A stretch of DNA of 64,000 nucleotides from Siphonodentalium dalli (lineage: Eukaryota; Mollusca; Scaphopoda; Gadilida; Siphonodentaliidae), in NCBI GenBank assembly GCA_032622095.1, contig CP136064.1:220796205-220860204 (forward strand), in the 5' to 3' direction. Of the stretch, positions 13,501 to 25,037 are shown in pieces; the first letter of the stretch is position 1; the number at the start of each line of letters is the position of its first letter. The notes beneath the pieces were generated by a model. It saw only the letters and a list, made by a program, of their open reading frames with translations, made no database searches and had not been told where the DNA came from. The position numbers and the translations under genes were made by a program.

Positions 13501-14570
13501 ATGGTGATAGGTTTTTCTCAGGGTATTGGGCTTTTTCTGCAGTTTTATCAAAACTAGATTGAAGCACACGTAAGAAGCCATCATTATATGTATAAATTAT
13601 TACTGTAACCAATGTAGTATCTATAAATGTTTTAATTCCAAAATTATCGCATTTTTTTGCAAAAACTAACAGTTTTTACCCCAAAATGGCACTAAAACCT
13701 TCATATCCTATATATGCATCCTAGTTACTACTGGGATGATTGGAAAATAGTTATCGTTGAAAAAGGTTTTGAGACATCTATAACGGGTTGTCATAATAAG
13801 CTTTGCTTCAAAAAATTACATGCTTTAAATGTCAGCTCTATGGGAAAAAACATCATTATTTGGCGAAATTTGGTCCGTTTCCATGACAACAGCTGAATAA
13901 ACCGCAACAATTACCCAACACAGAAGTCCGGATTAAAAGTGCATGTCATAGAAAACAAATTTCAAAAAGTTATATTGTGTCGCGAGGGTTATAGGTCTTC
14001 ATTTCTTTCCAATAACGGCATTTTTTGTATTTTTAAATATCGTTTCCATGGTAACAGGTATTTCTCTGGGTATTGGGCCTTTTCGGCAGTTTTATCCAAA
14101 TTAATTTTAAGTACACGTATGATGTCATCATAATAATGCATAAATTATTACTGTAACCAATGTAGTATTCAATAAATGTTCCAAATCCAAAATTATCGCA
14201 TTTTTTGCAAAAATCACCATTTTTCACCCCAAAATGGCAATAAAGACCCGTATAACCTATATGTGCATCCTATTTAATGCTGGAATCATTGGAACATAGT
14301 TATAGCGGACAAATCATCAATAAATGATCTTCAACGTCTGTTCCTGTCCTAGAATGGGCTTAAATTAGTTTTTACCATTTGCGGAAATGGTTTAATATCA
14401 AACTGTGTCTACATTGTTTACATTCTGTTTCCATGGCAACGGCACCACTTTCACATTTTACAGCAGGGCGGAACATGAAGCCTACATCTTCTACTTTCAT
14501 ACGATATATAATTTTTCCGTGTGTAAAGAAAAAAAAAAAAAAAAAAATTCTGGTCAAGACCGCTCATCTA
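10588..14570. mobile_element. 4.0-kb element with ~0.9-kb inverted arms and minisatellite core
   Basis: Ends are TAGATGAGCGGTCTTGG and its complement CAAGACCGCTCATCTA. The left arm (10588 to ~11495) is complementary to ~13677-14570 along its whole length, for example CGATAAATTTGGAATTGGAA against TCCAAATCCAAAATTATCG. The right side carries an additional half-unit (13310-13676). The interior is the 42-bp array. TAT flanks both ends (10585-10587 and 14571-14573) and occurs once in a related sequence lacking the element (~15350), so a 3-bp target duplication is likely. No transposase frame was seen, so it must be mobilised in trans if mobile. A 3-bp duplication would fit the PIF/Harbinger group, but that is inference. 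Confidence 0.85.
11572..12750. repeat. 42-bp minisatellite, ~28 copies
   Basis: The unit is a dimer of ~21-bp halves, CATATATTGACTAAGTAGCT and GCATATAATGACTAACTAAC, repeated head to tail with a 42-bp period. Copies in the middle are close to identical; those at both ends are diverged. As 42 is divisible by three, a minus-strand frame (12418-12071) stays open with a 14-residue repeat (SHYMQLLSQYMRLV). I consider that frame non-genic. Confidence 0.93.
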
Positions 14571-15730
14571 TATGGTATTCGATATTCAAAGCGCATGACG
14601 CTTCCCGGCATGTCTGGACTTGCAGATTGGCATGGGCAGTTCTCACATGGGAGTGACTATAATTATACAATTTCAGCTCAATCGGCACCTCAATACAGCC
14701 TGCTCCATGCATACAGCTATATGTCGTGTAAGTGTAAATTTTCTAGGTCCAGCTATGGTCGGGAAAACAGGAAAATCGCGGAATTTCGGACCAAATTTCA
14801 GTGGGAGAAAACGAATTGAACTCATGGCACACCCCTCATGCATAAAAAGAAAAGTGCCGAATATCGAATATCGAACGTCTTCACGCGAATCTCGAATGAA
14901 TATCTGAATAACCAGGCATGAATATCGAATGAATATCGAACGTGAATTAAAATTTCAGCTAAAAAAAGTGGAAATTTGTTTTCGATATATATGTTAGTGT
15001 AAGTCCAGCTATATGGTCTGGAAAACAGGAAAAGCGCGGAATTTCGGACGAAGTATCAGTGGGAGAGCACGAATTGGACTCATGGCGCACCCCTCATGCA
15101 TAAAACCAAAATTGATTTTTTTTTAATTTTCTAAGTGCCGAATATCGAACGTCGAAAACCGAACTAACTTCACGCGAATCTCGAATGAATATCTGAATAT
15201 CGAATGAATATCGAACGTGAAATAAAATTTCAACTAAAAAAAGTGAAAATTTGTGAGTTGGAGAGCACGAATTGGGTCTATAGAAGTCTCCTGTGCAATC
15301 AATTTTTCTACGAATTATTTTTCGATATGTTAGCCGAAATTTTCGGTCCAGCTATCGTATTCGATATTCAAAACGCATGACTCTGACCATATTCTGGACT
15401 TGTAGATTGGCATGTGCAGTTCTCACATGGGAGTGACTATAATTATCAAATTTCAGCTCAATCGGCCGGTCAATAGACTCAATACAGCCTGCGCCTTCTA
15501 TACAGCTATACAGCTAAATATGGTCTGAAAAACCGGAAAAACGCAGAATTTCGCACGAAGTTTCAGTGGGAGAGCACCAATTGGACTCATGGCGCACCCC
15601 TCATGCATAAAACTAACATTGATTTTTTTTTTTTTGAAAATGGAATATCGAATGTCGAGCGTCGAACTAACTTCACGCGAATATCGAATGAATATCGAAC
15701 GTCGAACTAACTTCACACACCTCATTTAAT
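14571..15730 (+). repeat. 250-bp repeat units C, D, E with the unoccupied insertion site
   Basis: Copies start at about 14751, 15007 and 15511 with GGAAAACAGGAAAA(T/G)CGCGG-type sequence in the same orientation as copies A and B. At 15320-15375 the words GTTAGCCGAAATTTTCGGTC and CAGCTATCGTATTCGATATT run together. The same words are split apart by the 4-kb element at 10565-10587 and 14571-14585. Related text at 14571-14720 and 15355-15500 (CACATGGGAGTGACTATAAT) confirms the duplication. Confidence 0.85.
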
Positions 15731-16130
15731 CATATTTTTTCTCCAACAAATCTTCGAGCAGACGAGACCAACCCTGACATACATCGCATGTAATAGCAAA
15801 AATACCGATATACTGCAGCTTTAAAACAGTCTTGTATCATCATGCCATGCAGTGTCATCTGAGTCAATTGAAAACTAATTCGGACACCAACACCTATATT
15901 CCCAGCGAAACTCGACATCACCAACAATTCCCGGTGACAATTGTGATAAAATCTATATATAGTCGGAAACTCTGTGAGGTTGAGGATTATGACATCTACC
16001 TATATAGGAAACCATAGATTCCGGATGAACAGGGCGACCCCATTCAGTCATGCGAGAAATAAACATTTCTAACAGTTTGAATTGATTTTTGTCAGTTATC
16101 TTGCAAGGGACACCGTTCTTCTATTTATTA
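15731..16130. other. non-coding stretch, nothing recognised
   Basis: Short overlapping frames on both strands, none resembling a known family. Confidence 0.35.
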
Positions 16131-16136
16131 CCTATT

Positions 16137-16680
16137 TAGTGATATCACTAACTCATTTTATGATATCAAAAAATTAATACGTGATAGCACAAAATCGAAT
16201 ATATGATATCATTAAATATTTTATGATATCACAAAATGATTTTAAGATATCTCTAATTCCAATTTGTGATATCACAAATTAATTTTTTAATATCACATAG
16301 TAAGTACTTAGTGATATCACTAATTCAATTTTGTGATATAATAAATTAATTTTGTGATATAATGATATTGAATTTGTGATATCGCCAATTCATTTTGTGA
16401 TATCAATAAATGGAAAATAGCATAGCTGGACTACAATTCCTTAAACATTTTGTGATATCATCATTAAATCGAATTATTGATGTCACGAAATGCTGACTTA
16501 TTTTGTTGTGATATCATATATTCGATGTTGTGATATCACAAAATGAATTTATGATATCACTAATTCCGTTTTGTGATATCTTAAAATCATCATTTTGTGA
16601 TATCACTAATTACCCAACATTTTATGAGATCACAAAATCGAATTATTGATATCTATAAATAAAATTAAAATCAACAAAAT
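16137..16680. repeat. cluster of GTGATATCAC palindromes
   Basis: About sixteen exact or near copies of the 10-bp palindrome GTGATATCAC lie 20-40 bp apart, joined by AT-rich linkers such as AAAATGAATTT and TAATTCATTTT. Spacing is irregular, so this is not a strict tandem array. The same palindrome sits in each 105-bp unit at the left edge of the window. Confidence 0.85.
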
Positions 16681-16751
16681 GTAATGATTTCTCCCCGCTA
16701 ACAAGGACGTTTGTCGCGCGCAATCGGAGTTTCCGGACAGTCTCTAGTCGC

Positions 16752-18617
16752 CCGAGGCGTTATTTCGCTTAAATCCAGATTCAGAATCTGGATTCAGATT
16801 ACAGATTGGTCCCCGTACGACTTGGTTCGGCAAAAGAACAGACCAGAAATTGTCAGAATCAGTAAACGAACAGACCGTAATCTCAATCTCGTGGTGATCT
16901 GAATCTGGATTCCGATTCCGATTAGGGACTCAAATGTTCGTAATGTAAACAAACAGAGATTTCGCCACCTCGGAGTTTAAAAACACAATAAAACATAAGA
17001 ATCCGTCTCTTGTGTACAAATTATTGCAGAATATAAACGATCTATATCAAAGAATTTTAAATGCGGAGACAAATTTGTTTTATTGAATGTAAACTGGGAG
17101 AATATTACTGAAATTAGCAAAATAATAACGCTATTGATAGTAACGCTGGGGGAGCACTTCGGTTGATGGCGAAGCAAATCATTGTTGATTGTCACTTTCA
17201 TATGTCCATTTCATAATTCCATCCATGAAATACCGCCCGAACGCATGTCGATTTCGAATTCGGCGGATACGTCACCATTGACCGAATTCATATGAACCTG
17301 CATGGATATGTTTTCTGCTGTGTTCGTTATTATAATGTTTCTTCTTATTCAAGAAATAGTAGGATTATATGATATCGATGGATTATCAGATACACGTATG
17401 TACTATCATCTAGTCTTATAGCAATTTCATGTTTAAAATGTTTTGTTTCGTTAAATGCAGTCGTTTTGCACAATAGTCTCTGTATAGACAACAGACACAT
17501 GTTCTAGGGACGTGGCTAGAAGTTACCTAAAATGTCCGGCCAACTGCACCCCCCCCCCCCCCAATTGAACCAAACATCAATCTCACAGGTTCGCAGAATT
17601 CCATTTGCTCCCCTTGGAAATATCCAACCTGACAAACACTAAGATTGGAAAATTACCAACTTTTACTGGTTGAAAAAAATCAAACAGTGAGAACAATGCC
17701 AACCTATATATGGTGTCAAATTAATGTCCAACTAATGTTGTGTCATGCATGAAATTTCCGACTGCTGGAATGTACCAAAGTTTAGTTTAGATATATTTAT
17801 TTCAAATATATGTCAAATTTATGTAACACATGATATATAACACATACATTTGTTTATACATACAAAGGAATTGGGGGACAAGTGCTGACTCACTTAAGGG
17901 TACCCCCTCTCCCATATGTTATTACACTGAAAAAATAAATAATTAGTAATGGCAAAGCAACATGACTACCAAAACAAGTTGAACATATATATACAGATCA
18001 CTGGACACCCCCTCTCCCGAGTTAGTCATAAGTTTGTATATGTATTTATTTTAAATCGGGTTTGTTTGTTACGTTTGCTGGCTTGTACGTATCATTATTT
18101 TGAACAGTTAGTCAAAATAATCCTGATTTTCCTCACGTATGAATGACTGCACAGCTAAGCAAATTGTACCAAAGTTCGGGGTGGGGGTCGAGACACCAAC
18201 CAACCCCTGTCGTCACGTCCCTGTTCAACTGACAAGTTTCGTGTGTTCTTCACAACATCTTCGGAATTTGATTCAGGAGGCCTAGAGCTGTCACGTTTAG
18301 ATATGCTTGCCCTCATCAATAAACGCACTTTAACTTGAAAAAAAGATGCGACTAAGTCGGATTGGCAGCAAATTATGTGCCGTGTATATACACATAGAAG
18401 AAAAGCATGACTTTCACAACAAACATGAACTTTATAAATATAAGATACAAATGATACTTGTGTCAAATACATGAGCCATGTTTGACGCTGGGAGAACATT
18501 AAACATAGTTTCGGAGACCACGTGGATTTAAAAATCTGACCTAGAATCGGGAATTAGCCCCGCCCCCGTAATCGGCTTCGGATTCTGAATCCGGATTTTA
18601 GCGAAATAACGACTCCG
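16752..18617. mobile_element. 1.87-kb TIR element, copy 1
   Basis: Left end CCCGAGGCGTTATTTCGCTT and right end (complement) CGGAGTCGTTATTTCGCTAA are inverted for ~38 bp. A second, highly similar copy is at 27249-29116 in the same orientation. It contains a C14 run at 17549 and no recognisable transposase; the ~75-codon minus-strand frame shared by both copies has no known relatives that I can name. The 8 bases flanking each end do not match, so no target duplication can be claimed. The CNGAG ends are hAT-like, but that is only a suggestion. Confidence 0.85.
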
Positions 18618-18728
18618 GGGATCGTAGACTCTGCGTCGGGGAAATATTAGCAATAGGGTGACCACACACACTCATTGATTTTAAAGATTCAGAGGCGTTG
18701 GCGCCGCGGGCGTATGGAATCCTATTAC

Positions 18729-19040
18729 GGCCACTTGCTAATGGCGCTTTCGGCGCTTTCGGCGCGCGCGCCGAAAGCGACAAAAAGTGCGCCATTAGCG
18801 TTGTTTCGGCGCGCGCCGAAAGCGCCGAAAGCGCCGAAAGCGACAAAAAGTGCGCCATTAGCGTTGTTTCGGCGCGCGCCGAAAGCGCCGAAAGCGCCGA
18901 AAGCGACAAAATGTGCGCCGATCGGCGCACTTTTTGTCGCTTTCGGCGCTTTCGGCGCACCGCGCCGAAAGCGACAGAAAGTGCGCCATTAGCGCGGTGC
19001 GCCATTAGGGCATTCGGCGCGGTGCGCCATTAGCGCATGT
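18729..19040. repeat. GC-rich hairpin array (left)
   Basis: Alternating blocks of GGCGCTTTCGGCGCTTTCGG and its complement, separated by GACAAAAAGTGCGCCATTAG. The composition is very unlike the AT-rich surroundings. Every frame across it is open because the unit lacks stops, giving alanine/lysine/serine-rich repeats on both strands. These are not treated as proteins. Confidence 0.9.
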
Positions 19041-19539
19041 ATACAATTAAGCAGGGGTGCCGGAAGAGGGGGCAGCTGATCCCCTGCCCTTGACCAAGGG
19101 GGCAGGACTTGCCCTTTTTCTGGAGACAGAAAATGCTGTGTTTAATCTCGTGTTTTTATAGCAAAATGTAACTTTTTGGGTCCAAATACCACCAATTTCA
19201 CAAGGAATATTAATTTTTTGTCAAAAACGGCCATAAAAACCGACAAATACCTTTAAAATAGGGATTTTTGCCACAATGAATTTATGGTTGTTTTTTCCGA
19301 GTTTGCGGAGAAAATTCCCTTTTTTGGGCAGAAAAGTGCCATTTTTGTAGGCTCTCCCCCCCCCCGATGCCCTTGGATGCTCCCGGCACCTCAGTGCAGA
19401 TCGGACATGGCCATATGTGTACAATGTATAGGCCTATGTATCAATTTTAAAAGGGAGGGGCTGAATTTTGCTGTAGATACACCTCTAAATGCTATAATTT
19501 GTCATTATTCAGATTTAAAATTATTTATTAATATGGTAC

Positions 19540-20149
19540 TTAAAGGGGTACTGTACCCAAGATGTTGTTGTTGGTTTCTATAATCCCCGAGTCGGAGAAT
19601 AAGGTAACAACTTTTCCATTTTTTGAAAGTCTGTTGAGTACGAAGTATTGTTACGGATGGCAAATTTACCGGAATGCAAAAATACAAATTGTCGTTGTCG
19701 AGTAATTTTTGTACAGTTTTCAACCAAATGAATCAAATAAACTGTACTAAACATTATATTATATGCTTAGTAGTCCCATATACTCATTTAAGTTAGTGTA
19801 TGGTCACTAGTCAATGAGTGGCTTGGGTTTTCTCGCCGTATAAGCATAATGTTTCAAACGATCGTGTGTGCAATTGTTTTCCTAATCCAGTATCCCTCAA
19901 TTATAATTTGATTACGTTTTGTACACGGAAATTCCAATTTTAAGAGACGCCATTTTATGGCTGGAGCCATAAAATCAATTTATATTAAATTATTAACTTT
20001 TAAATTATTAAATTTTAAGATAGCCTATTAACCTGAGCGTTTACAGAATACATCTTCGACTCAAATTACTTATATTTCTGTATAGTATCGATAATAGATC
20101 GTTGATATCACCGGGAATTTATTGAAAATGGCGTACAGTACCCCTTTAA
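19540..20149. mobile_element. 610-bp MITE with 17-bp perfect TIRs
   Basis: Ends are TTAAAGGGGTACTGTAC and GTACAGTACCCCTTTAA, a perfect 17-bp inverted pair. If TTAA is the target duplication this is a piggyBac-type non-autonomous element. The interior is AT-rich with no coding content. Confidence 0.85.
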
Positions 20150-20699
20150 CACATGTATGAATTTTCACTATAAATGAGTCTAAATATAGTCAAGTGATTA
20201 GTATGCATACATTTGAGCAACTTTTTAAGTGAGTGTTGCCGCATGTAATTAAATGTAATATAATGAAAAAGTCTGTTAATAATTGAACACCACAACTGAC
20301 TGTCACTAGCTGTGATAGACTTGCAGTGAATATATTGATTGAGTAATTGGCAATCATGAATATTTTTGTGGGACAAACCCCAGCTTCTGGCATGATTCAG
20401 GGTACGTTCATACGCTGGCAAGTTTGCAAGGTACATTTTTGTGGGCATTTCGTCATAGAAAACCACATGGTGCCAGAATATGAACGGAAATATGCACCTA
20501 ACATGCATCTTTACCAGAGCGAAAGACATCGGAAGTAACATTTATATAGTTCCACTTGTACTACCAGTGCTACCTCCAAATACCTGTATGATTTATTCTT
20601 GTGAGATAATTTGCATGATATTTACAGGCAAATTCCGGTAGCATCGTTACCAGTGGAACTACAGAGATTTATTTCGCACGTATACTAGTAGTTAGCCCC

Positions 20700-21350
20700 C
20701 CAACTTTGGTCAAAAGTATAACAGTTGGAAATTTCATACTTGCCAAAACATTAGTTGGAAATTTCACACCAACAATAGGTGAAATATGTTCTTGTAGTTT
20801 GATTATAAAACAATTTATTGGGGGGGGGGAAATGTTCCTATGTTTGGTAAAAACTTTGGACAGAAATGGTCATCAGTTGGAAATTTTCCAACCTTAGGGG
20901 GGGGTAACAGATTGGAAATTTCCAACACTTGGAAAGCTTGTGTCCTGGTCCCTCCCCCGTGGCCAGTCAAAAACTTCTAGTTAATTTAAGAAAACAATAT
21001 TGTCATACATTTGGTCAACATTGTCATTGGAATTGTCATCAGTTGAAAATTTTCCAACCTAAGTGGGGGGTGTAGGGTTTAAATTTACAACGGTAGGAAG
21101 GCTTGAGGCTAGTGTAGATGTTACGATTTCAAAATTTTCTTGTTAAGATTTCTAAATTTTCGCACACCGGATCGAGCCATGGTCGGCCCGGTGTGTCATT
21201 GCCCCACATCCACATGGCCAATACAAAACTGCTAATTAGTTTAGCAAAACAATATTTTACTACATTTGGTCAAATTTGTGGACAGAAATGGTCATCACTT
21301 GAAGAATTTTCCAACCTGAGGGGAGTATGAGGTTTGAAATTTTCAAATAA
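20700..21350 (+). repeat. three diverged direct repeats (TTGGAAATTTTCCAACCT)
   Basis: Units at about 20800-20970, 20980-21120 and 21210-21350 share AGAAATGGTCATCAGTTG, then AAATTTTCCAACCT and a G-run, and AAAACTTCTAGTTAATTTA-like text. Divergence is high. No coding function is apparent. Confidence 0.6.
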
Positions 21351-21939
21351 CTAATAAATGTTCAGGTTAAAATATCTGTCAATGTTCTCATACCAGGAAT
21401 ATAGAAATATAAAACCATGGCTTATGAATATATTAGAAATTAGGCCTGACTGAGGTTCAAGGGGGGGGGGGGGTGCAAATGGAATTATTCAAAAACTTGT
21501 GTTGGTCTGATTCTGACTAAAGGGGGGATGCAGTTGGAATTTCCCAAGGTGGACACCCCCCCCAAACATGTAGTTGAAATTGAAGTCAGAAGAACCCCTC
21601 CCCCCAGATTGTGCCATGAAACTTTACTCTGCATAGTGCTTGTAGAGATATTATTCCATCAGTGCAAAACATTGGAACTTTTTTTATGTTCTAACATGGA
21701 ACTTTATAACATTGAACAAACAAGGCAGAGAACATGTTGGACTCTCCGTTACCACATCCCTGCATCCATGCGAATGGGGGGGGGTTCAGGAGCTGTGGCT
21801 TTTGAAGTTCACTCACCTAATTGTAATTCCATATTTCTGATAAAACTTATAGATAATTTCACGGTGTGTAAAATTTAGAAAAAAATTGTCAACAATAAAC
21901 GCCTCCATTTTAATGGCATACAGAAGTTACACCTCGTTA

Positions 21940-22262
21940 CGCATGCCGGAAACGCTGCACTTTTTGTCGCTTTCGGCGCTTTCGGCGCGTTACTAACGGC
22001 GCATATGTTGTCGCTTTCGGCGCGGTGCGCCGAAAGCGCCGAAAGCGCCGAAAGCGCCGAAAGCGACAAAAAGTGCGCCGTAACGGCGCATATTTTGTCG
22101 CTTTCGGCGCTTTCGGCGCGCGCCGAAATAACGCTAATGGCGCACATTTTGTCGCTGGCGCTTTCGGCGCTTTCGGCGCTTTCGGCGCGTTACTAATGGC
22201 GCACTTTTTGTCGCTTTCGGCGCTTTCGGCGCATCGCGCCGAAAGCGCCGAAAGCGCCATTA
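21940..22262. repeat. GC-rich hairpin array (right)
   Basis: Same vocabulary as the array at 18.7 kb (GGCGCTTTCGGCGC, GACAAAAAGTGCGCC) but overall in the opposite orientation at its outer end. Contains several perfect hairpins such as TTTCGGCGCGCGCCGAAA. Confidence 0.9.
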
Positions 22263-22339
22263 GCAAGTGGCCGTAATAGGATTCCATAGACATGGGACGC
22301 AGGGCAACCCTGGTTATAAATTATCACGTACAGCAAGAA

Positions 22340-22590
22340 AACACTATATCTCCTCCATATTCACCAGAAAATTGGGATACTTATGGCCATATTTCGTTGA
22401 ACAACATCTTGATAAATAACACGTTTTGGGAAATGTTATACCATAGTTGACAGCGATTAACATTATTTTGTTGTAATTAATCGATTCTGATAACAAAAGT
22501 GTATTTTGAAGAGGTGTTTTCACTGTTTTGTTGTTTTTGTAACTTGATGATATGGGGACCGTCTGACCGGATTGAGTACCTTTAAATATT
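22340..22590 (-). mobile_element. MITE-1 half copy
   Basis: Matches only one half of MITE-1 (CATAGTTGACAGCGATTAAC, TAATCGATTCTGATAAC) and ends GGATTGAGTACCTTTAA. The other half is missing, so it is truncated on the left. Confidence 0.8.
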
Positions 22591-22716
22591 TTCAAAAGAT
22601 ATGGTCCAGATATGTTACCCCCTCGCATGTTGCAGGAAATAGAAATCGAAATAAGTGTTCCATTGTGCTATCTATATATTCCATAAAGTTATAGAAGACA
22701 GTGCGATTCCGGATAT

Positions 22717-23800
22717 TTGGAATTAAACAGGTCACATGTCTATATAAAAAGGGACCACAAACCGACCCAGGAAACTATCGTTCGTTTGGTCAGATTGAGC
22801 TGTAATATTGGATCATTTTTCAGAGATGCCATCATGCGACACATGGAAGACAATAAGTTATCTACAGATTGCCAACATGGTTTTCGAGAAAGGTTGTCAT
22901 GTACAACTCAACTTATCGAAGACCTGGACTTCCTGACAACATGCAGAAATTGACAACGGGAACCCGATAGATATAATAAATCTTGACTTTAAGAAAGCTT
23001 GCCTTCGATACCGTTCCGCGTGTAAGGCTTCTGGTGAAACTTGAATCATATGGCTTCAGCAACAAGATTCTTCCTGGATTGAACTTTCTTGAGTCATCGA
23101 AAACAGAGAGTTGCAGCGAATGAAAGCCTATCAACTTGGCATAAAGTAACAAGCGGAGTTCCTCATGGAAGTGTGATTTGACCGGCATTGTTCTTGATAT
23201 ATATAGAAACGATATGCCCGAAAGTGTGTCATGCATGCGCCGATGATACGAAACGTATTGTCAATCCATCACAAATAACACGCAAGGCGCCATCGATTCA
23301 GTTTGCCAGTGGTCTCTAATATAATAGTTAATAGCAGTTGCGGTCCAATTCGTCAAAAAATCACAAAATGCACTACGGATAAACTTGAATAATCCGCAAA
23401 CCGAAAAAGAAATATATAATAATCATAGATACACATGAAGCACCTAATATAATATAGTGTCACCCCGAATCGAGGTGTTTTCTATGGAGTGGTATGGTCG
23501 ATTTCTTTTTAATTTCGGCGATGTTAGTAGAATGCGACATTCCCCAAGTTGGCATAGCGCCTGCGTACTAACTTATCAATTTCACGCACCCGAACAACTC
23601 CATAATATGTCTTTAAACATTCAAGGACAATAGAAAGTGTACAGAGACGCGCAACCCGCATGATCCCGTGTGGCTGCGGAAATATCCATATGAACACCGG
23701 CTCATTATTCCAGATCTTACGGCCCTAAATTAGAGGAGACTTCGTGGCGACCTGATAGAGATGCACAAGGTAAAACAAAGGGAAATTACAATATCGACCA
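22717..23800 (+). pseudogene. degenerate CR1/L2-like LINE reverse transcriptase
   Basis: The broken frames spell reverse-transcriptase landmarks in order. First is RDAIMRHMEDNKLSTDCQHG with FRERLSCTTQLIEDL (22828-22935). Then come LDFKKA with the first catalytic Asp (~22983), VTSGVPHGSV (~23150) and ADDTK (23239-23253), the second catalytic motif. Further on, VQRRATRM (23639-23662) and RRLRGDLIEMHK (23734-23769) match the carboxy-terminal region typical of CR1/L2-type ORF2. Frameshifts and stops lie between almost every landmark, and the stretch 23330-23630 is rearranged. It is dead and 5' truncated. The clade assignment is from memory of family motifs. Confidence 0.88.
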
Positions 23801-23809
23801 TAACACGTT

Positions 23810-24760
23810 AGGACGACGACGACGGACGACGATAAATTGAATCCAAAATTGCCGCCAAAATTAAATATCTAACCTTTAAATTTTAATTCGTAATCACTCA
23901 GGAAGTTTGTGAGGTATTAAGTTGTGCGATATGTCATTCTAGATATTGACAATGGGGTACTCCTTATTTATTGGTATGAATAAATTTCATATATTTAAAA
24001 TGGGTCAAAATGGCCGCCATAAGTGGAAAATATGACGCCTTTTTCACTAATATCTTCTAGATCAGTTTCTGCTTTTGGAGCTGTATTTTGTATTTATATA
24101 TTAGTTGATAATTGGGGCAATGAAATAAGTAATTATTGGGGTCCTAGCCCCTTATATTTCTGATCCCTCAAAAACTCGATTTTTCAGAACGCGGTATAAA
24201 ATTTCACCCAAAAAATAATCACAATTGAGATTCTAGTCATATTTCAACAAGGAATGAGCAGATCTGTGTTATGTAAGTCAGGCACACCATTACCCATGAA
24301 TATTCCAAGTCATCGGAACCAAAATAGTTACCTGGCTTAAAATGGCCTCCAAAATGGCCGCCAAAATATGAAAATTGTAGATATTGCTTCAGCGTGCCTT
24401 GCAATCGCTTTCAAGTTGTGGTTGATGAATAACATGGGCTATTCTGTCTTATATCCACAGGCACTAACATTCGGATTCACCTTGATTAATTGTTAGTATT
24501 GTAACCACTGACATTAACAGAAATATTGGATTTTACTCTCACACTAAAGTTTTTAGGCCAAATTACTCAAGATGGCTTCCAAAATGGCAACCAACTTTGG
24601 TAAAAAGTTCATTTTTCACATATATCTGGAACATTATTCTCTGCTGTTCCGAAAAGTTAGCAAAGTTTGACTCACCTGGTTATTATGCATGTTAGGTAAT
24701 CAACTGACAGTTATATATTATATCTGGTTGTCCCAGTTCGTAATGGGCAAAACTTTGAAA
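23810..24760. other. non-coding stretch rich in AAAATGGC words
   Basis: CAAAATGGCCGCCA-type words occur repeatedly (24005, 24345, 24575) within AT-rich sequence, preceded by a short CGA microsatellite at 23812. It looks like a decayed dispersed repeat. No gene was seen. Confidence 0.45.
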
Positions 24761-24839
24761 CGGAACTGAGATGAATCATAGTCTGTTGCTATTCTGGCCC
24801 ATTAGTATAAAACATTATCAAGATGGCAGCCAGAGAGTT

Positions 24840-25030
24840 ACTGTTTGGCCACATGTAGGTGAGGTGAATAGGTATACATGGAGTTATTTTATGGTCACGA
24901 ACGATGTGAATAGGTATACACGGAGTGACTATATGGCCATGTGTGGGTTGTCCATTATGAGATGTATAGGTATACAAGTAGTGACTATATGGTCATGGTG
25001 AGGTGAATATATATACAGGAAGTGACTGCA
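24840..25030 (+). repeat. ~55-bp diverged tandem (ATAGGTATACACGGAGTGAC)
   Basis: Four imperfect units contain ATAGGTATACA, GGAGTGACTATATGG and TCATG. Similar text continues right of the LINE at 27060-27200 and again at 31260-31480, so one satellite-like family is scattered here and has been split by the LINE. Confidence 0.6.
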
Positions 25031-25037
25031 TGGTTGT

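Larger units (their letters stand above)
18713..22288. mobile_element. possible 3.6-kb element bounded by GC-rich inverted arrays
   Basis: TATGGAATCCTATTACGGCC at 18713 is followed by ACTTGCTAATGGCGCTTTCG, and exactly the complement of both closes the region at 22288. The arrays inside each end share these ~60 bp. The interior holds a 610-bp MITE (19540-20149) and a G-rich repeat block (20700-21350), and no gene. Either this is one element with long inverted ends, or two separate copies of a short element in opposite orientation. I cannot decide between them. Confidence 0.5.

Noticed and set aside
16137-16680. CRISPR-like array
   Set aside because: Repeats are 10-bp palindromes with irregular AT-rich linkers in a eukaryotic genome; no constant-length spacers or cas genes.
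18598-19033. Three overlapping 105-135 codon frames rich in Ala/Lys/Pro/Ser
   Set aside because: All frames on both strands are open across the GC-rich array because the unit contains no stop codon; no start context or homology.
21937-22293. 118-codon minus-strand frame and companions
   Set aside because: Same GC-rich array effect as at 18.7 kb.
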